Positions 22,950 through 33,912 of a DNA stretch of 64,000 nucleotides are shown one piece after another; position 1 is the stretch's first letter, and each line of letters opens with the position of its first letter. The notes below the pieces were generated by a model, which was not told the DNA's origin, did not search any database, and saw only the letters and a list, made by a program, of their open reading frames with translations. Made by a program: the position numbers and the translations under genes. The stretch is from contig OW386285.2 in assembly GCA_936432065.2 (NCBI GenBank), positions 176,619,984 to 176,683,983 of the forward strand, given 5' to 3'. The stretch is from Rutpela maculata. Lineage: Eukaryota; Arthropoda; Insecta; Coleoptera; Cerambycidae.

Positions 22950-24010
22950 AATGAGGCAGTGCTGCGAACCACCAAACAGCATTGTCTCGACAGGATACGG
23001 ATGCTAGCGGTTTGTAAAAAATCACTAGTGAGGCGGGCGAGGGGGCTGGCGGAAAATAAACTCTTCTTCCAAAAGCCCTCGCGCCTTTTCGAACCGCCTC
23101 CGCGTGTTGCAGAGAATCCGCCGACTGTAGATCAGGTGGAAAACTTCTGGAAAACGTTTTATGAGGAAAAGCTTCCACTCAACCGAGATTCTCCAGTCCT
23201 TGCACACTTTGAAGCCTTTTGTCAAAGGTTTCAGCAACCACAGGAAGTGTGCCAACCAATAACCCCAGAAGAGGTTCGAAGAGCTCTCGAGGGCTCTAAG
23301 AACTTTGCTGCTCCAGGTCCCGATGGGATAAATAACTTTTGGTGGAAATTGTTATCGAGCACCCACCACCATTTGGCCAGAATTTTTAATGCCTGCCTAA
23401 ATGGGGAGCAGCAAATTTCTTCTTGGGTGGTTGAAGGGCGGACAGTGCTGATCCATAAGAACGGAGATTTGTCCAACCCAAAGAACTACCAACCGATAAC
23501 CTGCTTAAACGCATGCTACAAGGTGTTTACGCGCATTTTGTACATGCGGGTACTCCACGCAGTTGAACCGGTTTACGAACGGATATATGAGAAACGAGGG
23601 TCGCTGGCTGCAAGGAGAACCTGCTGATTGTGTCACGCAGGACTCCGTGCAGTATAAGCGGCCTGGATCGACTACTGCAAGGCATTTGATATGACATCGC
23701 ATGAGCTTATTGTTCACTTGCTCCGATGTCTTGCGGTGCCCGGTCCCGTAGTGAGATGCATCGAAGAACTAATGCCGCTCTGGAGGACTCGCTTTACCAT
23801 TACATCAGGTAACGATCGAGTCCAGACGGAGTCGGTAACATTCAGAAGGAGAGTATTTCAGGGAGGGTCCCTCAGCCCCCTTCTATTTTGCATCTCACTT
23901 CTGCCATTATCCGTTTCGCTCCGGAAAACCCGTGGATACAACTGCGGTACCCACGGCGATAGGAGGCATAAGGGCCTAGACAAATGTGCACTGGTCCATC
24001 TCAAGAGAGG
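22950..24010 (+). pseudogene. LINE copy B: reverse transcriptase, motif C deleted
   Basis: Recognisable blocks in order: VENFWKTFYEEKLP; ITPEEVRRALEGSKNFAAPG and PDGIN (fingers); VVEGRTVLIHKNGDLSNP and KNYQPITCLN; a frame break near 23625; AWIDYCKAFDMTSHEL with the motif A Asp (23661-23700); RRVFQGGSLSPLLFCIS, motif B (about 23848-23900). Then RGYNCG (about 23935-23952) is followed within a few codons by DKCALVHLKRGR. In this LINE class a (Y/F)xDD motif C lies between those two blocks; it and about 40 residues are missing. The enzyme therefore lacks two catalytic Asp residues. It would otherwise copy the element's RNA at the nicked target. Confidence 0.85.
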
Positions 24011-24650
24011 ACGATGCGATGAACTACGGAGAGGACGCGCAGCTCGTGGACGGAAGCATCTTACATCATCTAGATGCCGGAGAGTCGTACACTTACTTGG
24101 GTGTCGAGCAACGCTCTACCCAAGAAGTGAGTGTAGTGAAAAACGCTCTCCGCGGCAAGTATCAGCACCGACTCCGACAGATCTGGTCTTCAGAGCTGTC
24201 GGGGAAGAACAAGGTGTCTGCTACCAACATGCTTGCCGTTCCGATCCTTCTCTACTCCTTTGGAGTAGTGAAATTGATTCAAGAAGAGTTGCGTCAACTC
24301 GACGTAGGAACCCGCAAGAAGATGCATCTCAATAGGAGTTTGCATCCTAAATCGTCTGTTCCACGGCTATACCTCCCACGACATCGGGGAGGCCGTAGAC
24401 TCTTGAGTTTGGAGAGTCTCCATAATAGGATGGTTCTGGATGGAGCCTGTAAGGTCATCAGGAGTTCGGATCCTCTCCTCTGCATAGTCCGGGACCATGA
24501 AAATGCAGGGGTAGGAGCCTTTCTATTTAAGGCAGCATAGAGAGCAGCTGATGAACTTGATCTCTCCTTCGACGTCGAGCGGGTAAATCGCGACTCTGTC
24601 ACCGAGTTGGAACCTGCTCGGCGAAAAGCCTAAATTAAAGCTGCAGAACA
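23986..24650 (+). pseudogene. LINE copy B: reverse transcriptase thumb and linker
   Basis: After a +1 shift relative to the previous block the frame reads GSILHHLDAGESYTYLGVEQ and NKVSATNMLAVPILLYSFGV. It then reads LDVGTRKKMHLNRSLHPKS and RLYLPRHRGGRRLLSLESL. The R..LYLPR..GGR.L pattern is typical of the region between reverse transcriptase and zinc knuckle in R4/NeSL/R2-like LINEs. A TAG stop at 24538-24540 and a TAA at 24631-24633 (CAA in copy A) interrupt it. Confidence 0.8.
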
Positions 24651-24689
24651 CAACAACTTTCTGCAGCTTCACACGGATAAGCCAATGCA

Positions 24690-25405
24690 TGGAGTTAAAT
24701 ATAGAAAACCTTGGCTTATCCGAAAGGCTGACCTTTGCCTTCTTAAGGTCAGCCGGGCTGAAGTGTGAGACCGAGGGATTCATAATGGCTTGCCAGGATG
24801 GTGTATTTAACACCCTCGTCTATCGTAGGGTATAGAGGTCCCTGATGTCAGCTGCAGGGCCTGCCGCAGGGCGCCAGAGACTCTTATGCACTTGCTTATA
24901 TCCACGAACACGAGTGCTTTATTACCATTTAAGGCACTCGTATGGGATAGACGAAACACCAGTGCTGCCTCATGCTCCGGGGGATATTGAGTCCGTTGTG
25001 GGAAATCAGAAGTGTCTAATTTATTGGAACTACTCTTTTCCCATCGTCAGGCAAATACAAGCCAACAAGCCTGACGTAGTACTCCTCGACCATCAACTCA
25101 AGACAATGTTCGTCGTGGAGTTCTCGGCTCCCGCGGAGAACAACATTGTCTTGAAGGAGGAGGAAAAACGGACAAAATATCGAGATCTGCTCTTCGAACT
25201 CCGCAGACTGTATCCAGACCATACTGTTAAGATAGTGGTACTGATTATAGGAGCCCTCGGTGGAACGAGACACACACTGCTTTCGGAACTCAAGATCATA
25301 CCGGCATGCCGAAATTCGGCAGAGGTCTTAGCCGGCAGAATGCAGAAGGCCGTCATTCTCGGTTCATTACGTCTGCTCGGCGCACACGATTCCCGGACCC
25401 AGTAG
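24690..25405 (+). pseudogene. LINE copy B: broken zinc knuckle and restriction-like endonuclease
   Basis: 24690-24900 matches copy A through CRACRRAPETLMHLL. The remaining knuckle residues (the last Cys and about 20 codons) are deleted, and several frameshifts precede it. From about 24908 the frame is open: RVLYYHLRHSYGIDETPVL, then NKPDVVLLD and FVVEFSAP, the PD-(D/E)XK-type core, and on to the stop at 25403-25405. Protein similarity to copy A is high, but many nucleotides differ, so the two copies come from separate insertions rather than a recent duplication. Confidence 0.85.
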
Positions 25406-26750
25406 TCACTTACCCCACGGGTGTGGGGAGTGGCTACCGGTACTACTGTAGAAGAACGCACTACCGGGCGTCAAAATGACGCGACACCAATTTATTTCTC
25501 AGGGGGCGCTAGTCGCGTATTACCCCGTTCTTCTACCTCCCAGGCGGGTTCGAGATAAGATGCACTTCGGTAGCCGAGTAATGGACCAAGGCTGCACTAC
25601 CACAGATCGGAAACTACGCTCTCTCTGGACCCGAATTCCCTCGTTAGGGGTTTAGGCACCTCTTAATTTCCTGAATTTTTGCATAAAAAAATCCCAACCG
25701 AAGAATTTCTCTGCGGAGGGATTAGTTTTGGTACGCGAAAATCACGTTTTGGTCCATTAATAACGGAATATATTTCTCAAAAAACGCATAAAAAAATCCC
25801 TATCAAACCTCCGTAAAGCAACCAGAAGGTCGAACGTTAATGCGAATTAACTCGACACATCCGGTTTTCTATACGAAAGTTCCAGGGATTATAGACCGTC
25901 AACAGGCCTCAAGATCAATTAAGAAATATTAGTTCAAAGAATCCGTTTATTTAACAGAATTGGTTATACAAAATTCTCAAGATAAGAATCATGCCTTCCC
26001 CAATCAAGGTAGTGACTTTCAGACCATACAAGCGAAAGCGCTCACGCTAACGATCGATTAGGTAGAAAAGATTCATACATACCTTCTCAGAATCAAAATG
26101 TGAGCTTTTAGAATCATTTCAGACTCTGGGTAAATGAATAATTAAGACTGACTGAAATTAACTTAAAAAAGTTTTACTAAATGAATTTAGTTTCGCTAGA
26201 GACTACCTAGCTTTAAAGTTCTTGTATCGTGGAGATTCACGTACTCAAACACATTCAGATGACTTATTACTGCATAAGTTGAGTGGCGTTCGATCAGTCC
26301 ACGACTTACTAACCCTTATCACAGTCGTTCAATATTATCGATTTGGCAGCGTCTCACCTTCGAGCGACTTTTAGGCAAAATTGAATTTTTGGATTTTTAT
26401 GCACAAGGCGTTTTCCTCTATAACTTTGTCATTTGAAAAGCCCTGTTATTGGCTTTTCTACCATCGCTTTGTCTGGACCACTCAACGCGCTCGACCAAAT
26501 TGTGAGCCGCTGGGTCAATCCAAACTCTTTCTATGCGAGAAACCGGCCTTGTACATGTGCATTGATTTTTATCAATTTTTGCTTATCGGCACTACGCCGG
26601 CTTTGACAAAATCTTCTATTTTGCCTTTTGGATGCAGTGCATCGTTAAAATTTTATGCTCATACTTTAGAATTGGGCTTTCAATGACCGTACCTCAAAGG
26701 TCAATGTCTTTGGTTGAGGAATAAAAAATAAAAAATAATTTAAATTATAT
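25406..26750. other. Probable 3' UTR of LINE copy B
   Basis: Non-coding. It begins with a short inverted pair around 25410-25450 (CCCCACGGGTGTGGGG). A phrase containing GCATAAAAAAATCCC is repeated at about 25681 and 25787. The 101-codon frame at 26381-26686 shows no recognisable motif and I do not call it a gene. Confidence 0.5.
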
Positions 26751-26754
26751 TTTC

Positions 26755-27185
26755 GTGGTACTTTTTAAACTGACTTTGTGGTACTTTTGAAAAATCCATT
26801 TTAAGACCAATTTTAGCGTACTTTTGAAAAATCGATTTTCGAGCCAAATTTCAAGGTACTTTTGAAAAACTAATCTGCGGGTGAAATTTTGGCGTACTTT
26901 TGAAAAATCGATTTTCAAGCCAAATTTCAAGGTACTTTTGAAAAGTTAATCCGCGGGTGAAATTTTGGCGTACTTTTGAAAAATCGATTTTCAAGCCAAA
27001 TTTCAAGGTACTTTTGAAAAGTTAATCTGCGGGTGAAATTTTGGCGTACTTTTGAAAAATCGATCTTCAAGCCAAATTTCAACGCAGTTTTGAAAAATTA
27101 GTCTGCAAGTGAAACTTTGGCGTACTTTCGATAAATCGATTCCTGGGCCAAATTTTGACGCCCTTCCAAAAATATTATTTTTCAA
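26755..27185. repeat. Tandem repeat, about five units of 76 bp
   Basis: GTGAAATTTTGGCGTACTTT recurs at 26881, 26957 and 27033, with diverged units on either side. Each unit is itself two halves around GGTACTTTTGAAAA or GCGTACTTTTGAAAA. Located in the probable LINE 3' UTR. Confidence 0.9.
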
Positions 27186-27560
27186 AGTCCAATTTATGGT
27201 ACCTTTGAAAAAGTATATTATTCATAAATCTTTGTCATTATATACTTCTACTCTCATATTCTGAACCAAAAACATTTTTTCTAAGTGAAAATTCGGTGTT
27301 TCTTCGAATTTTCACCTGGTCATTTCCAACGCCTTATAGAACCCAAAACGGTCCTTATGGACTGATCTGCGCCTCTGCAGACTCCCAAAAATGTCTTTAA
27401 ATGAAATTTTTGCCTAAGTCGAATTTTGATTATGTCTTCAACTTAGGACGATTTTGGAGAGTTCTACAACACTACCAGCTCCCCTCTGTGAGGGTCGGAG
27501 CCACAGAGAAGGGTGACTGGTTTTTAGCTCGCTAAAAAAAAAAAATAATAATAATAGTTA

Positions 27561-28062
27561 TTATTATTGTTAATCGTAATTAGTCCAGTGCAATTAGGTT
27601 TATACCCAGCTATAGTGAATGGATTTTAATGTTTTTTTTTTATTGGATTTCTAATGCCATAAACTAAAAAGTTTACCTATTGAAAATTACCGCAATTTCG
27701 AAAATCCGTAATAAAATTTTTTGAAATCAACGAAAAAAAAATTATCGGAATTTCTAAATATTGATTTTAAGAAAATAATGACTGTTATAGTTTTCTAGGT
27801 TGTTTATAAAGGATTTGTAAAAAAATGAAACCTCTTAAAATTAATTTGAAGATGGCAGAAGCTCCAAAAAGAGAAATAAATGAAAATATCGTTAAATAAT
27901 ACAAATACATGATTTTTTTTATAGAAAATAATTTATTAACAACTTATACTAAATAATAATTATTATAAATTTTAATGATATAAATAATTATAAATTTTTA
28001 TTACAAGGATAATCATGTAAACTAATTGTCTCCGACGTTTTCGATTTCATTCATTAATATCT
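27561..28062. other. AT-rich filler
   Basis: No gene or clear repeat; homopolymer-rich. Confidence 0.5.
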
Positions 28063-28443
28063 AAAACCGCTGCCCAAGGATTCACTACTTCCACATCCAG
28101 ATTTTCTATAGAAGTCTCTCACGACGCAAATATTTTGTATGTGAAACTAATTGTTTATAGAACTTTAATAATATTTGAAATCCTCTACCCCAAAAACCCA
28201 TAAACCGATACCACACATCGGTAGTTGTGTGGGGGTGGTGATAGGGGGTAATGGGGGGTGGATGAAGTAAAAAAATATTTTGAGGTTTTTGGTTCTTGTA
28301 CACAGTACACACTCAATCATAATCTTTTCTCATCCCCTTTAATAATGAGGTGGGTTGGTAATGGGGGTGGCTAATGCCAAACAATTTTTTGAGACCTTAG
28401 CTTTTCTTGTATATACTAAATGACAATTTTATGGACTCTTACC
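28063..28443 (-). repeat. Module M, old copy, first part
   Basis: Matches the 0.7-kb module found in three later units (for example 57350-57735): begins AAAACCGCTGCCCAAGGA and continues through the GGGGGTGGTGATAGGGGG and GGACTCTTACC landmarks. It is clearly more diverged than those copies. A hAT-type element interrupts it; the rest is at 30116-30423. Confidence 0.85.
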
Positions 28444-28689
28444 TAGGGATTGCATTACCGGTTAACCGGTAAACAGGACAAAAAACACATGACAATAATT
28501 ACCGGTTATTTTAATTTTTTACCGGTTATTTCGGTAAATTCTAAACTTACGATATGTCACGTTTTCAACGTTTCTATTTATGTCAGTGACTAGTATTCAC
28601 TAAATATAGAGTGACTGTCCCAACACTGAGCACTTTTAACAATAAATAAATAATATTATAAAACGTAAAACCCAAACACCAAGCCCTAA

Positions 28690-28920
28690 GAAATGCAAGT
28701 AAGAGAGATATTGACAATATCTTGCAACAGGAAATTGAATATTTTACTGCCTCAAATATCCGTGGAAAACATTTAGAAGAATGTTATTACCTTATCGACA
28801 TACCAATATCGATAGAGGAAGGGCATTTTCAGTTGCTGGTATTCTATGTACAAATATCAGACGACTAACAGATACAGCTTTGAAAAACTAGCCCTTTTAA
28901 CGGGCTATTTTTAAAAATAT
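28690..28920 (+). pseudogene. hAT transposase C-terminal remnant
   Basis: Around 28815-28895 a frame reads IDRGRAFSVAGILCTNIRRL then TDTALKN, followed by stops at the Leu-rich block. This matches the SERxFSxAG...T..R.RL.....L pattern of the hAT dimerisation domain. The preceding sequence (about 28700-28815) shows scattered similarity in other frames. The rest of the transposase is gone, so the element is non-autonomous. Confidence 0.7.
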
Positions 28921-29060
28921 TGTATTTTTAGATTAGGTATTCAGTCAATGCCCTATTTGAGTTTATGTTTGTAATTTTTGTTATTTACAGAATAATTATT
29001 TATTTAAATTTATTTCATTTATATTTTTTCCTTTTGATAAAAAAACCTTTTGTTTGTTCA

Positions 29061-29900
29061 TTATAATAATAATAATAATACATTTATTTTACTCAAAGTA
29101 AAAATGGTACAAATTGAACTGTAGAGCTCTTCTTCCATTTGCCCAAATACAAATAACCTAAATCTAAGATTATAAAAAAATATTAATATATATAAATCTA
29201 AAATTTCAAGAAAAAAATTATAAATATTTTATTTGTTAATATTCAGAAATGAATTGTAATAATCTAACAAATGTTATATTTTATAATAATAATAACAATA
29301 ATAACAACAGCAGACAGGGGGAACGGGCAGACCCCGCGAAGCGAAGCAAAAAGGTTAAAAGTAAATAAAATTATATCGGAAAAAGAAAAAGAAATATACG
29401 CGCATCCACAACGCAGCATCAAGTCTCCTGCTTCTGATCAGCCAAAATGTAATTTTTGACAACTTTAATAAAAAAAATTTTTGATTTATATTTTTTATAT
29501 TCATTTGGAAGTTCATTCCAAAGATGAGATGCAAAATACGTAAATGATCTCGTGAAATTAACTTATTTCTTAAGTACTGAGGTTCGTCATTATGAATTAT
29601 TCGCCAAATAAGTGTGAGCATCTGTAAACGTCTGCGGTTTTCCATGTTTAATATGCTATGTTTATTTAGATGTGGTGATATATGTTGTCTATATGGGATA
29701 CTGTAAATATAACGCATACATGAATTTTGAGGTTTTTGAATTTTCTTTTTTGCTGTCGCCGATAATAACTTTCCATATACAACATCACCATAATCAACTA
29801 AAAATAATACGAGTGAATCACAAAATTTTGATTTATATGTCTTTCGAAAAACTGTATAATTTTTTCAATCGACTGTAAGCGAATTTCAATTTGGAAAAAA
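29061..29900 (-). pseudogene. LINE 3' fragment (Jockey/CR1-like C-terminus)
   Basis: On the minus strand from about 29825: VLFLVDYGDVVYGKLL, KKIQKPQNSCMRYIYSIPYR, then LNKHSILNMENRRRLQML and PQYLRNKLI. This is the typical C-terminal tail of LINE ORF2 proteins (PxLxYGDxVY, QN.C.R.I, RR...L and P.YL blocks). A stop and frameshift lie upstream near 29840. The 3' side contains TAA-rich stretches at 29061-29082 and 29281-29306, probably its tail. It lies inside the hAT-type element and inserted after it. Confidence 0.75.
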
Positions 29901-30115
29901 TATGTTTCTCAAAGCCTAATTATATTAATTATACGTATATAAAAATGTTTTTTATTAAATTTAGATAATTTTGTACATGGAAAAAGACAATTGCCATTTT
30001 CGCCACCCTAATCATTCATTCTAAAAATTACCGGTAAATACCGGTTAACCGGTTATTTATATTTTTATTTACCGATTTACCGGTTATTAAAATTTCCGGT
30101 AAATTGCAATCCCTA

Positions 30116-30423
30116 CTCTTACCTGCTTCATTTACCTATTTACCCCCATTTACCCCAATTTTCCCCCCAACCCTTCGACGGAACAAGATGAAAATATAAT
30201 CTAGTTCCTGATTTCATTAAAATACATACGTGTACCAAATTGCAAGTCAATATCTTAAACGGTTCCAGAGTCAACGTGCGTACAAAAAAAAGTTACAGAC
30301 AGACAGACATTTTTTTCACTCAAACTTAAAATCTCGACGTTTCATGACATTCTAAGCCTATTTGAACAATACAAATTTAAAAATTTTTTTTGTCGTTACT
30401 ATACTTCCACTGGACGTGAAAGT
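30116..30423 (-). repeat. Module M, old copy, second part
   Basis: Continues the module after the hAT-type element: CCCAACCCTTCGACGGAACA, CAATATCTTAAACGGTTCCA, a short run of GACAGACAGACA, and the end ACTTCCACTGGACGTG, matching for example 57775-58075. Confidence 0.85.
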
Positions 30424-30438
30424 AAAATAAATTAACTA

Positions 30439-30665
30439 GGTACTGGTCCTGATGGAATTCCATTTTTTCTACTAAGAGAATGTGCGCAGTCTCTTATGCG
30501 CAATTATCTTCGCGTTACCGCTGGCTACTATCTTTAATCTAGCTCTTAAAACAGAAACATTTCCTCAAATTTGGTGTAGGCCAAAAATTTGCCCTATATT
30601 CAAAAAAGGTGATAAGAATGCAATTGAGAACTATAGACCTATAAGTCATCCTACGAGACTCATTT
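30439..30665 (+). pseudogene. LINE reverse transcriptase fragment
   Basis: Starts GTGPDGIPFFLLRECAQSLM, shifts frame near 30505, then reads PLATIFNLALKTETFPQIWC and PKICPIFKKGDKNAIENYRP. These are the fingers motifs (GPDGIP, P.IFKKGD, NYRPIS) of Jockey/CR1-type reverse transcriptases. Only about 75 codons remain. Confidence 0.85.
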
Positions 30666-30829
30666 TAGCAGCGAAACAAAAAATTTTCTGTTTGTATTTT
30701 TGAATACATATGTTCGTAGATAATGATAATATCAACATTTCTACCTACAAATTATGACCCAAGAGCTAATAAGAAGGCTATTTATTAGCTTCAAATTATC
30801 AAAATAATTTTGACTACCAACGCGTATTT

Positions 30830-31112
30830 TTCAGGTAAAACTCGTATTAAAAAAAAGTAACCTGGGCCTTTTCGGGCCGATTTTATTCGAAAGGTGGGCT
30901 CTTTAGCTTTAATTTTAAAAAAAAAATTAAGTCCCTAGTACATCTAGCATAGAAGTTTACCGCAAAATAGACGACAGCGTTTTCACTGCAAGAGCGTAAT
31001 TTCTCAAGTAATATGTTAATAAAAAAAAAATTGAATAGCCTGGCCCATTTTAGACCACCTTTAATAGAAGGGTGGGTTCTTGCTTTAATTTAAAAAAAAT
31101 TAAGTCCCTAGT
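30830..31112. repeat. Direct repeat of about 105 bp, two copies
   Basis: Copies around 30850-30955 and 31015-31112 both end AATTAAGTCCCTAGTACATC and share AAAGGTGGGCTCTT/AGGGTGGGTTCTT. No coding potential. Confidence 0.75.
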
Positions 31113-31122
31113 ACATCTACAG

Positions 31123-32346
31123 TGTGTCCCAGGATAGATGTAACAAGAGGTGTAATGGACCAAAAATTTTGAAATTTTGGAATGGTATTTTGGGATTGAG
31201 TCCCGCTTATTGTAAAACTAAAGTATACCAAAAATGACTTGATTCGGTGTTCTACAGGGTGTTTTATAAGCAAAGTTGTAAAAATCACCACTAATAAAGT
31301 ACCTTTATTTTTCAAAATATGAAAAAATTCCACTAAGAAAAGTTATTTAGAATACAATTTTACGCCTCTCTACCAAATTTCAGGAATATGAAATTATTTT
31401 TTTGAAACTTCCCATTTTTTGCGAATTAAGAGTTGAATTCATATTTAAAGTTGTGTAGGAGCAAATATGTTAATCATCTACTGCTTTTCTCATAGCCTAC
31501 TTTTAGCTTCTACATAACTTTAAATATTAATTCACAAAAAATAATTTCTATGCAGTTTTAATTGAATGGTTCAAAATAAAATACTAATGTATTGAAAAAA
31601 TGGGAAGTTTCAAAAAAATTATTTTTTCTTCAAGCGTATTAAAATGTTTAAATTATGTCACCAAAAACAGAAGTAGAAGTAGGACATTGTTTTACTAGTA
31701 ATAATATGTTAGTACCGAACGCCACCGTAGTGGACATTGTTTTACTAGTAACATAATGTTAGTTCCGAAAGCGCCACCGCAGTGGGTATTGTTTTACTAG
31801 TAACATAATGTTAATACCAAAAGCCACCGGTGGCGCGCTATCCACTAGCCACTTGTCATATTGTGTCAACATGTAAGACTGTAGTTTGAATATTTGTACA
31901 TTTATGATAAATAAATGAATTTTTGCATTTTAATACGCTTGAAGAAAAAATAGTATATATTACACGGAGTAGAACGCCTTTTCTTGTGTTGAGCCCAGGA
32001 TTTGCGGCTGAGGCGAAGCCGAAGCCGCAAACTGGGCGAAAAAAGAGTGCGTTCTACTCCCAGTAATATAATATACTATTATATTCCTGAAATTTGGTAT
32101 AGAGGTATAAAATTGCATTCTAAATAACTTTTCTTAGTGGAATTTTTTCATATTTTGAAAAATAAAGGTACTTCATTAGTGGTGATTTTTACAACTTTGC
32201 TTATAAAAACCCTGTAGAACACCAAATCAAGTCATTTTTGGTATACTTTAGTTTTACAACAAGCAGGACTCAATCCCCAAATACCATTCCAAAATTACAA
32301 AATTTTTGGTCCATTACACCTCTTGTTATATCTATCCTGGGACACA
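31123..32346. mobile_element. Inverted-repeat element, arms of about 280 bp
   Basis: The left end TGTGTCCCAGGATAGATGTA is mirrored by the right end ...TATCTATCCTGGGACACA. Arms 31123-31400 and 32075-32346 are nearly identical inverted copies (for example GGAATTTTTTCATATTTTG in the right arm). The interior has a three-unit repeat and a second inverted pair around 31960 and 32045 (GGAGTAGAACGC / GCGTTCTACTCC). No transposase and no clear target duplication; class unknown. Confidence 0.8.
31681..31850. repeat. About 58-bp tandem repeat, three units
   Basis: Units share ATTGTTTTACTAGTAACATA and ATGTTAGT.CC and end in a GCCACCG motif. Located in the centre of the inverted-repeat element. Confidence 0.85.
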
Positions 32347-32349
32347 ATG

Positions 32350-33880
32350 TGTATATATTGCTATGGACGCCAGATAATGTGTAGACAACACTATCAAAAT
32401 TTGTTTTTAAATAAACTTACCTAGCAACGCTTAGCAAATTTTCAGCATGAGTCGACTCTTTTCAGGGTGAAGGCAGGTTCAAAATTGCTCAATTACAGGA
32501 AGTAGTTAAATGAGACACAGTTTTACAAAGGAAAAGAAAATTTGTATTTATTTTAAATACTTGGAATATTTTTTTTTTAAAAAGGAACATTGAACAATAA
32601 ACTCTCACGTTACTTAAATCTAATAGGCCTTTAATTTTATAGGTTATATTGCAATTTTTGACAAGAAAAGTTAAATACGACGACGAAATAAATATTGTGA
32701 CACCTTTTGTGTCCGAGGTTTTGTTTATTTTTAATATTTAAAAGTTTTACCTTGCAAGTCCTTGTCCTCAAATACCTCACCGAATGGTTGCAACCAAGCG
32801 CGACCGGTTTGTTGAATAGAATTTGTCCTTCCTCCGCGAACTTCGGGTTGATTAGTGACAGATTACTTAGTGACAGGTGATGTTCTCGACTATTACAATG
32901 GAGTCTTCTGTTTATTTTCGTTTCTCCTCACCATAAACTGGAATGACGATGCTAAATTTTCTGGACTATATCTCCAATGCACGTTGGGAACACTTTGTTT
33001 TAAAAGGTAAGTAAGTAAATTACCTTACTTTCGTTGCACAGTTTTAATTTGATTTAAAATTTTCGAAGATAAATACTTATAAATGACGATAATTTTCCTT
33101 TTAGACAATCTTAAATCTGTTTACAACCTATTCGCTTCTTGTATATAAAATTGTATAGACATCTTTACGGTTTTTTAAATTTATTGTACAACTATGGGGA
33201 ATGGGTATTCAGTATTGTATCTTGAATGGTGTAGCACGTTAAATCCTTCGTCTTGTATCTATGTTAACTACTTTTGACACCTACTGCAAATATATGTCTT
33301 AAAGGTTCTATTTAAATTTTCGTAATACCCACGTAAAAATCAATAATTTTAGTTTTTCAGAAAGTGACAGTACATTCCCATTCGGGTAGAATTACTTTTT
33401 TTTTTGTTATTTTTTTCTCCTAGATACTCAATCTTTATTGCCCAATTGTTTTTAATTTATTTTTGATGCCCTTAGTCCATTGGCGTACCTATGAAGGTTT
33501 TTGGTCACTCCAGACAACATTGCCGCACTGTGGTCCTTTTGTGTCGTTGGGTGAACTCGAAGCACATTATTTTTACTTACTTACTACGGAGTGTTTCACT
33601 CTTAAAGGTATGTTAACAAATTTTAATAAATGGATTTACAAACTGTGTCTTTTTAACAATTTTACAACTATGAAATGTGCTTTTGCACCTAGCTTATGAT
33701 TAAATACTTTCTGAAACTTCCCCCTCGGCTGAGCATAGTCGACTAGCCTTGCGAAGCTTTCAGACTCACAGTAAGCATCATCGGTGTGCTTAAATTATAA
33801 TAAATATTTTGTCGATTTGTTTTAGAATTAAACTCACTTTTCATTATCAAACATTTCCTTACAAAGGGTGCATTTTGTCA
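32350..33880. other. Non-repetitive stretch with two exon-like frames
   Basis: The only stretch of more than 1 kb here without obvious repeats. A frame at 32945-33007 ends ...WEHFVLK before GTAAGTAAG, a strong splice donor. A second, 33472-33608, is preceded by CCCTTAG and ends before GTATGT. Lengths and splice-like borders are compatible with small host exons, but I recognise no protein and chance is a fair alternative. Confidence 0.25.
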
Positions 33881-33885
33881 TAACA

Positions 33886-33912
33886 ATATATATATATATA
33901 TTATATATATAT
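33886..33912. repeat. (TA)n tract, left border of the unit array
   Basis: A short TA tract directly before the unit-start sequence TGCATTTGTATCGTGTCCGC. Confidence 0.9.

Larger units (their letters stand above)
22036..27560 (+). mobile_element. LINE copy B (R4/Dong-like), near full length but broken
   Basis: Bounded by TAA-rich DNA on both sides: 21989-22035 on the left, and a poly(A) run plus (TAA)n at 27533-27555 on the right. From left to right it holds a GC-rich 5' region, an N-terminal DNA-binding-like region, reverse transcriptase, zinc knuckle remnant, restriction-like endonuclease, and about 2.1 kb without coding sequence. If the right boundary is correct, the 3' UTR includes a 76-bp tandem repeat. 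That boundary is inferred from the matching A/TAA tail; a composite 3' region cannot be excluded. Confidence 0.6.
28444..30115. mobile_element. hAT-type element in module M (TAGGGATTGCA ends)
   Basis: Ends TAGGGATTGCA and TGCAATCCCTA, followed inward on both sides by repeated TTACCGGTTA motifs (subterminal repeats). It is flanked by the 8-bp duplication CTCTTACC (28436-28443 and 30116-30123). The uninterrupted sequence CTCTTACCTGCTT exists in the related module at about 57730-57743, which confirms both boundaries. Contains a remnant of a hAT dimerisation domain and a LINE fragment. Confidence 0.9.

Noticed and set aside
26381..26686. 101-codon frame in the LINE 3' region
   Set aside because: No motif and no match to known LINE parts.
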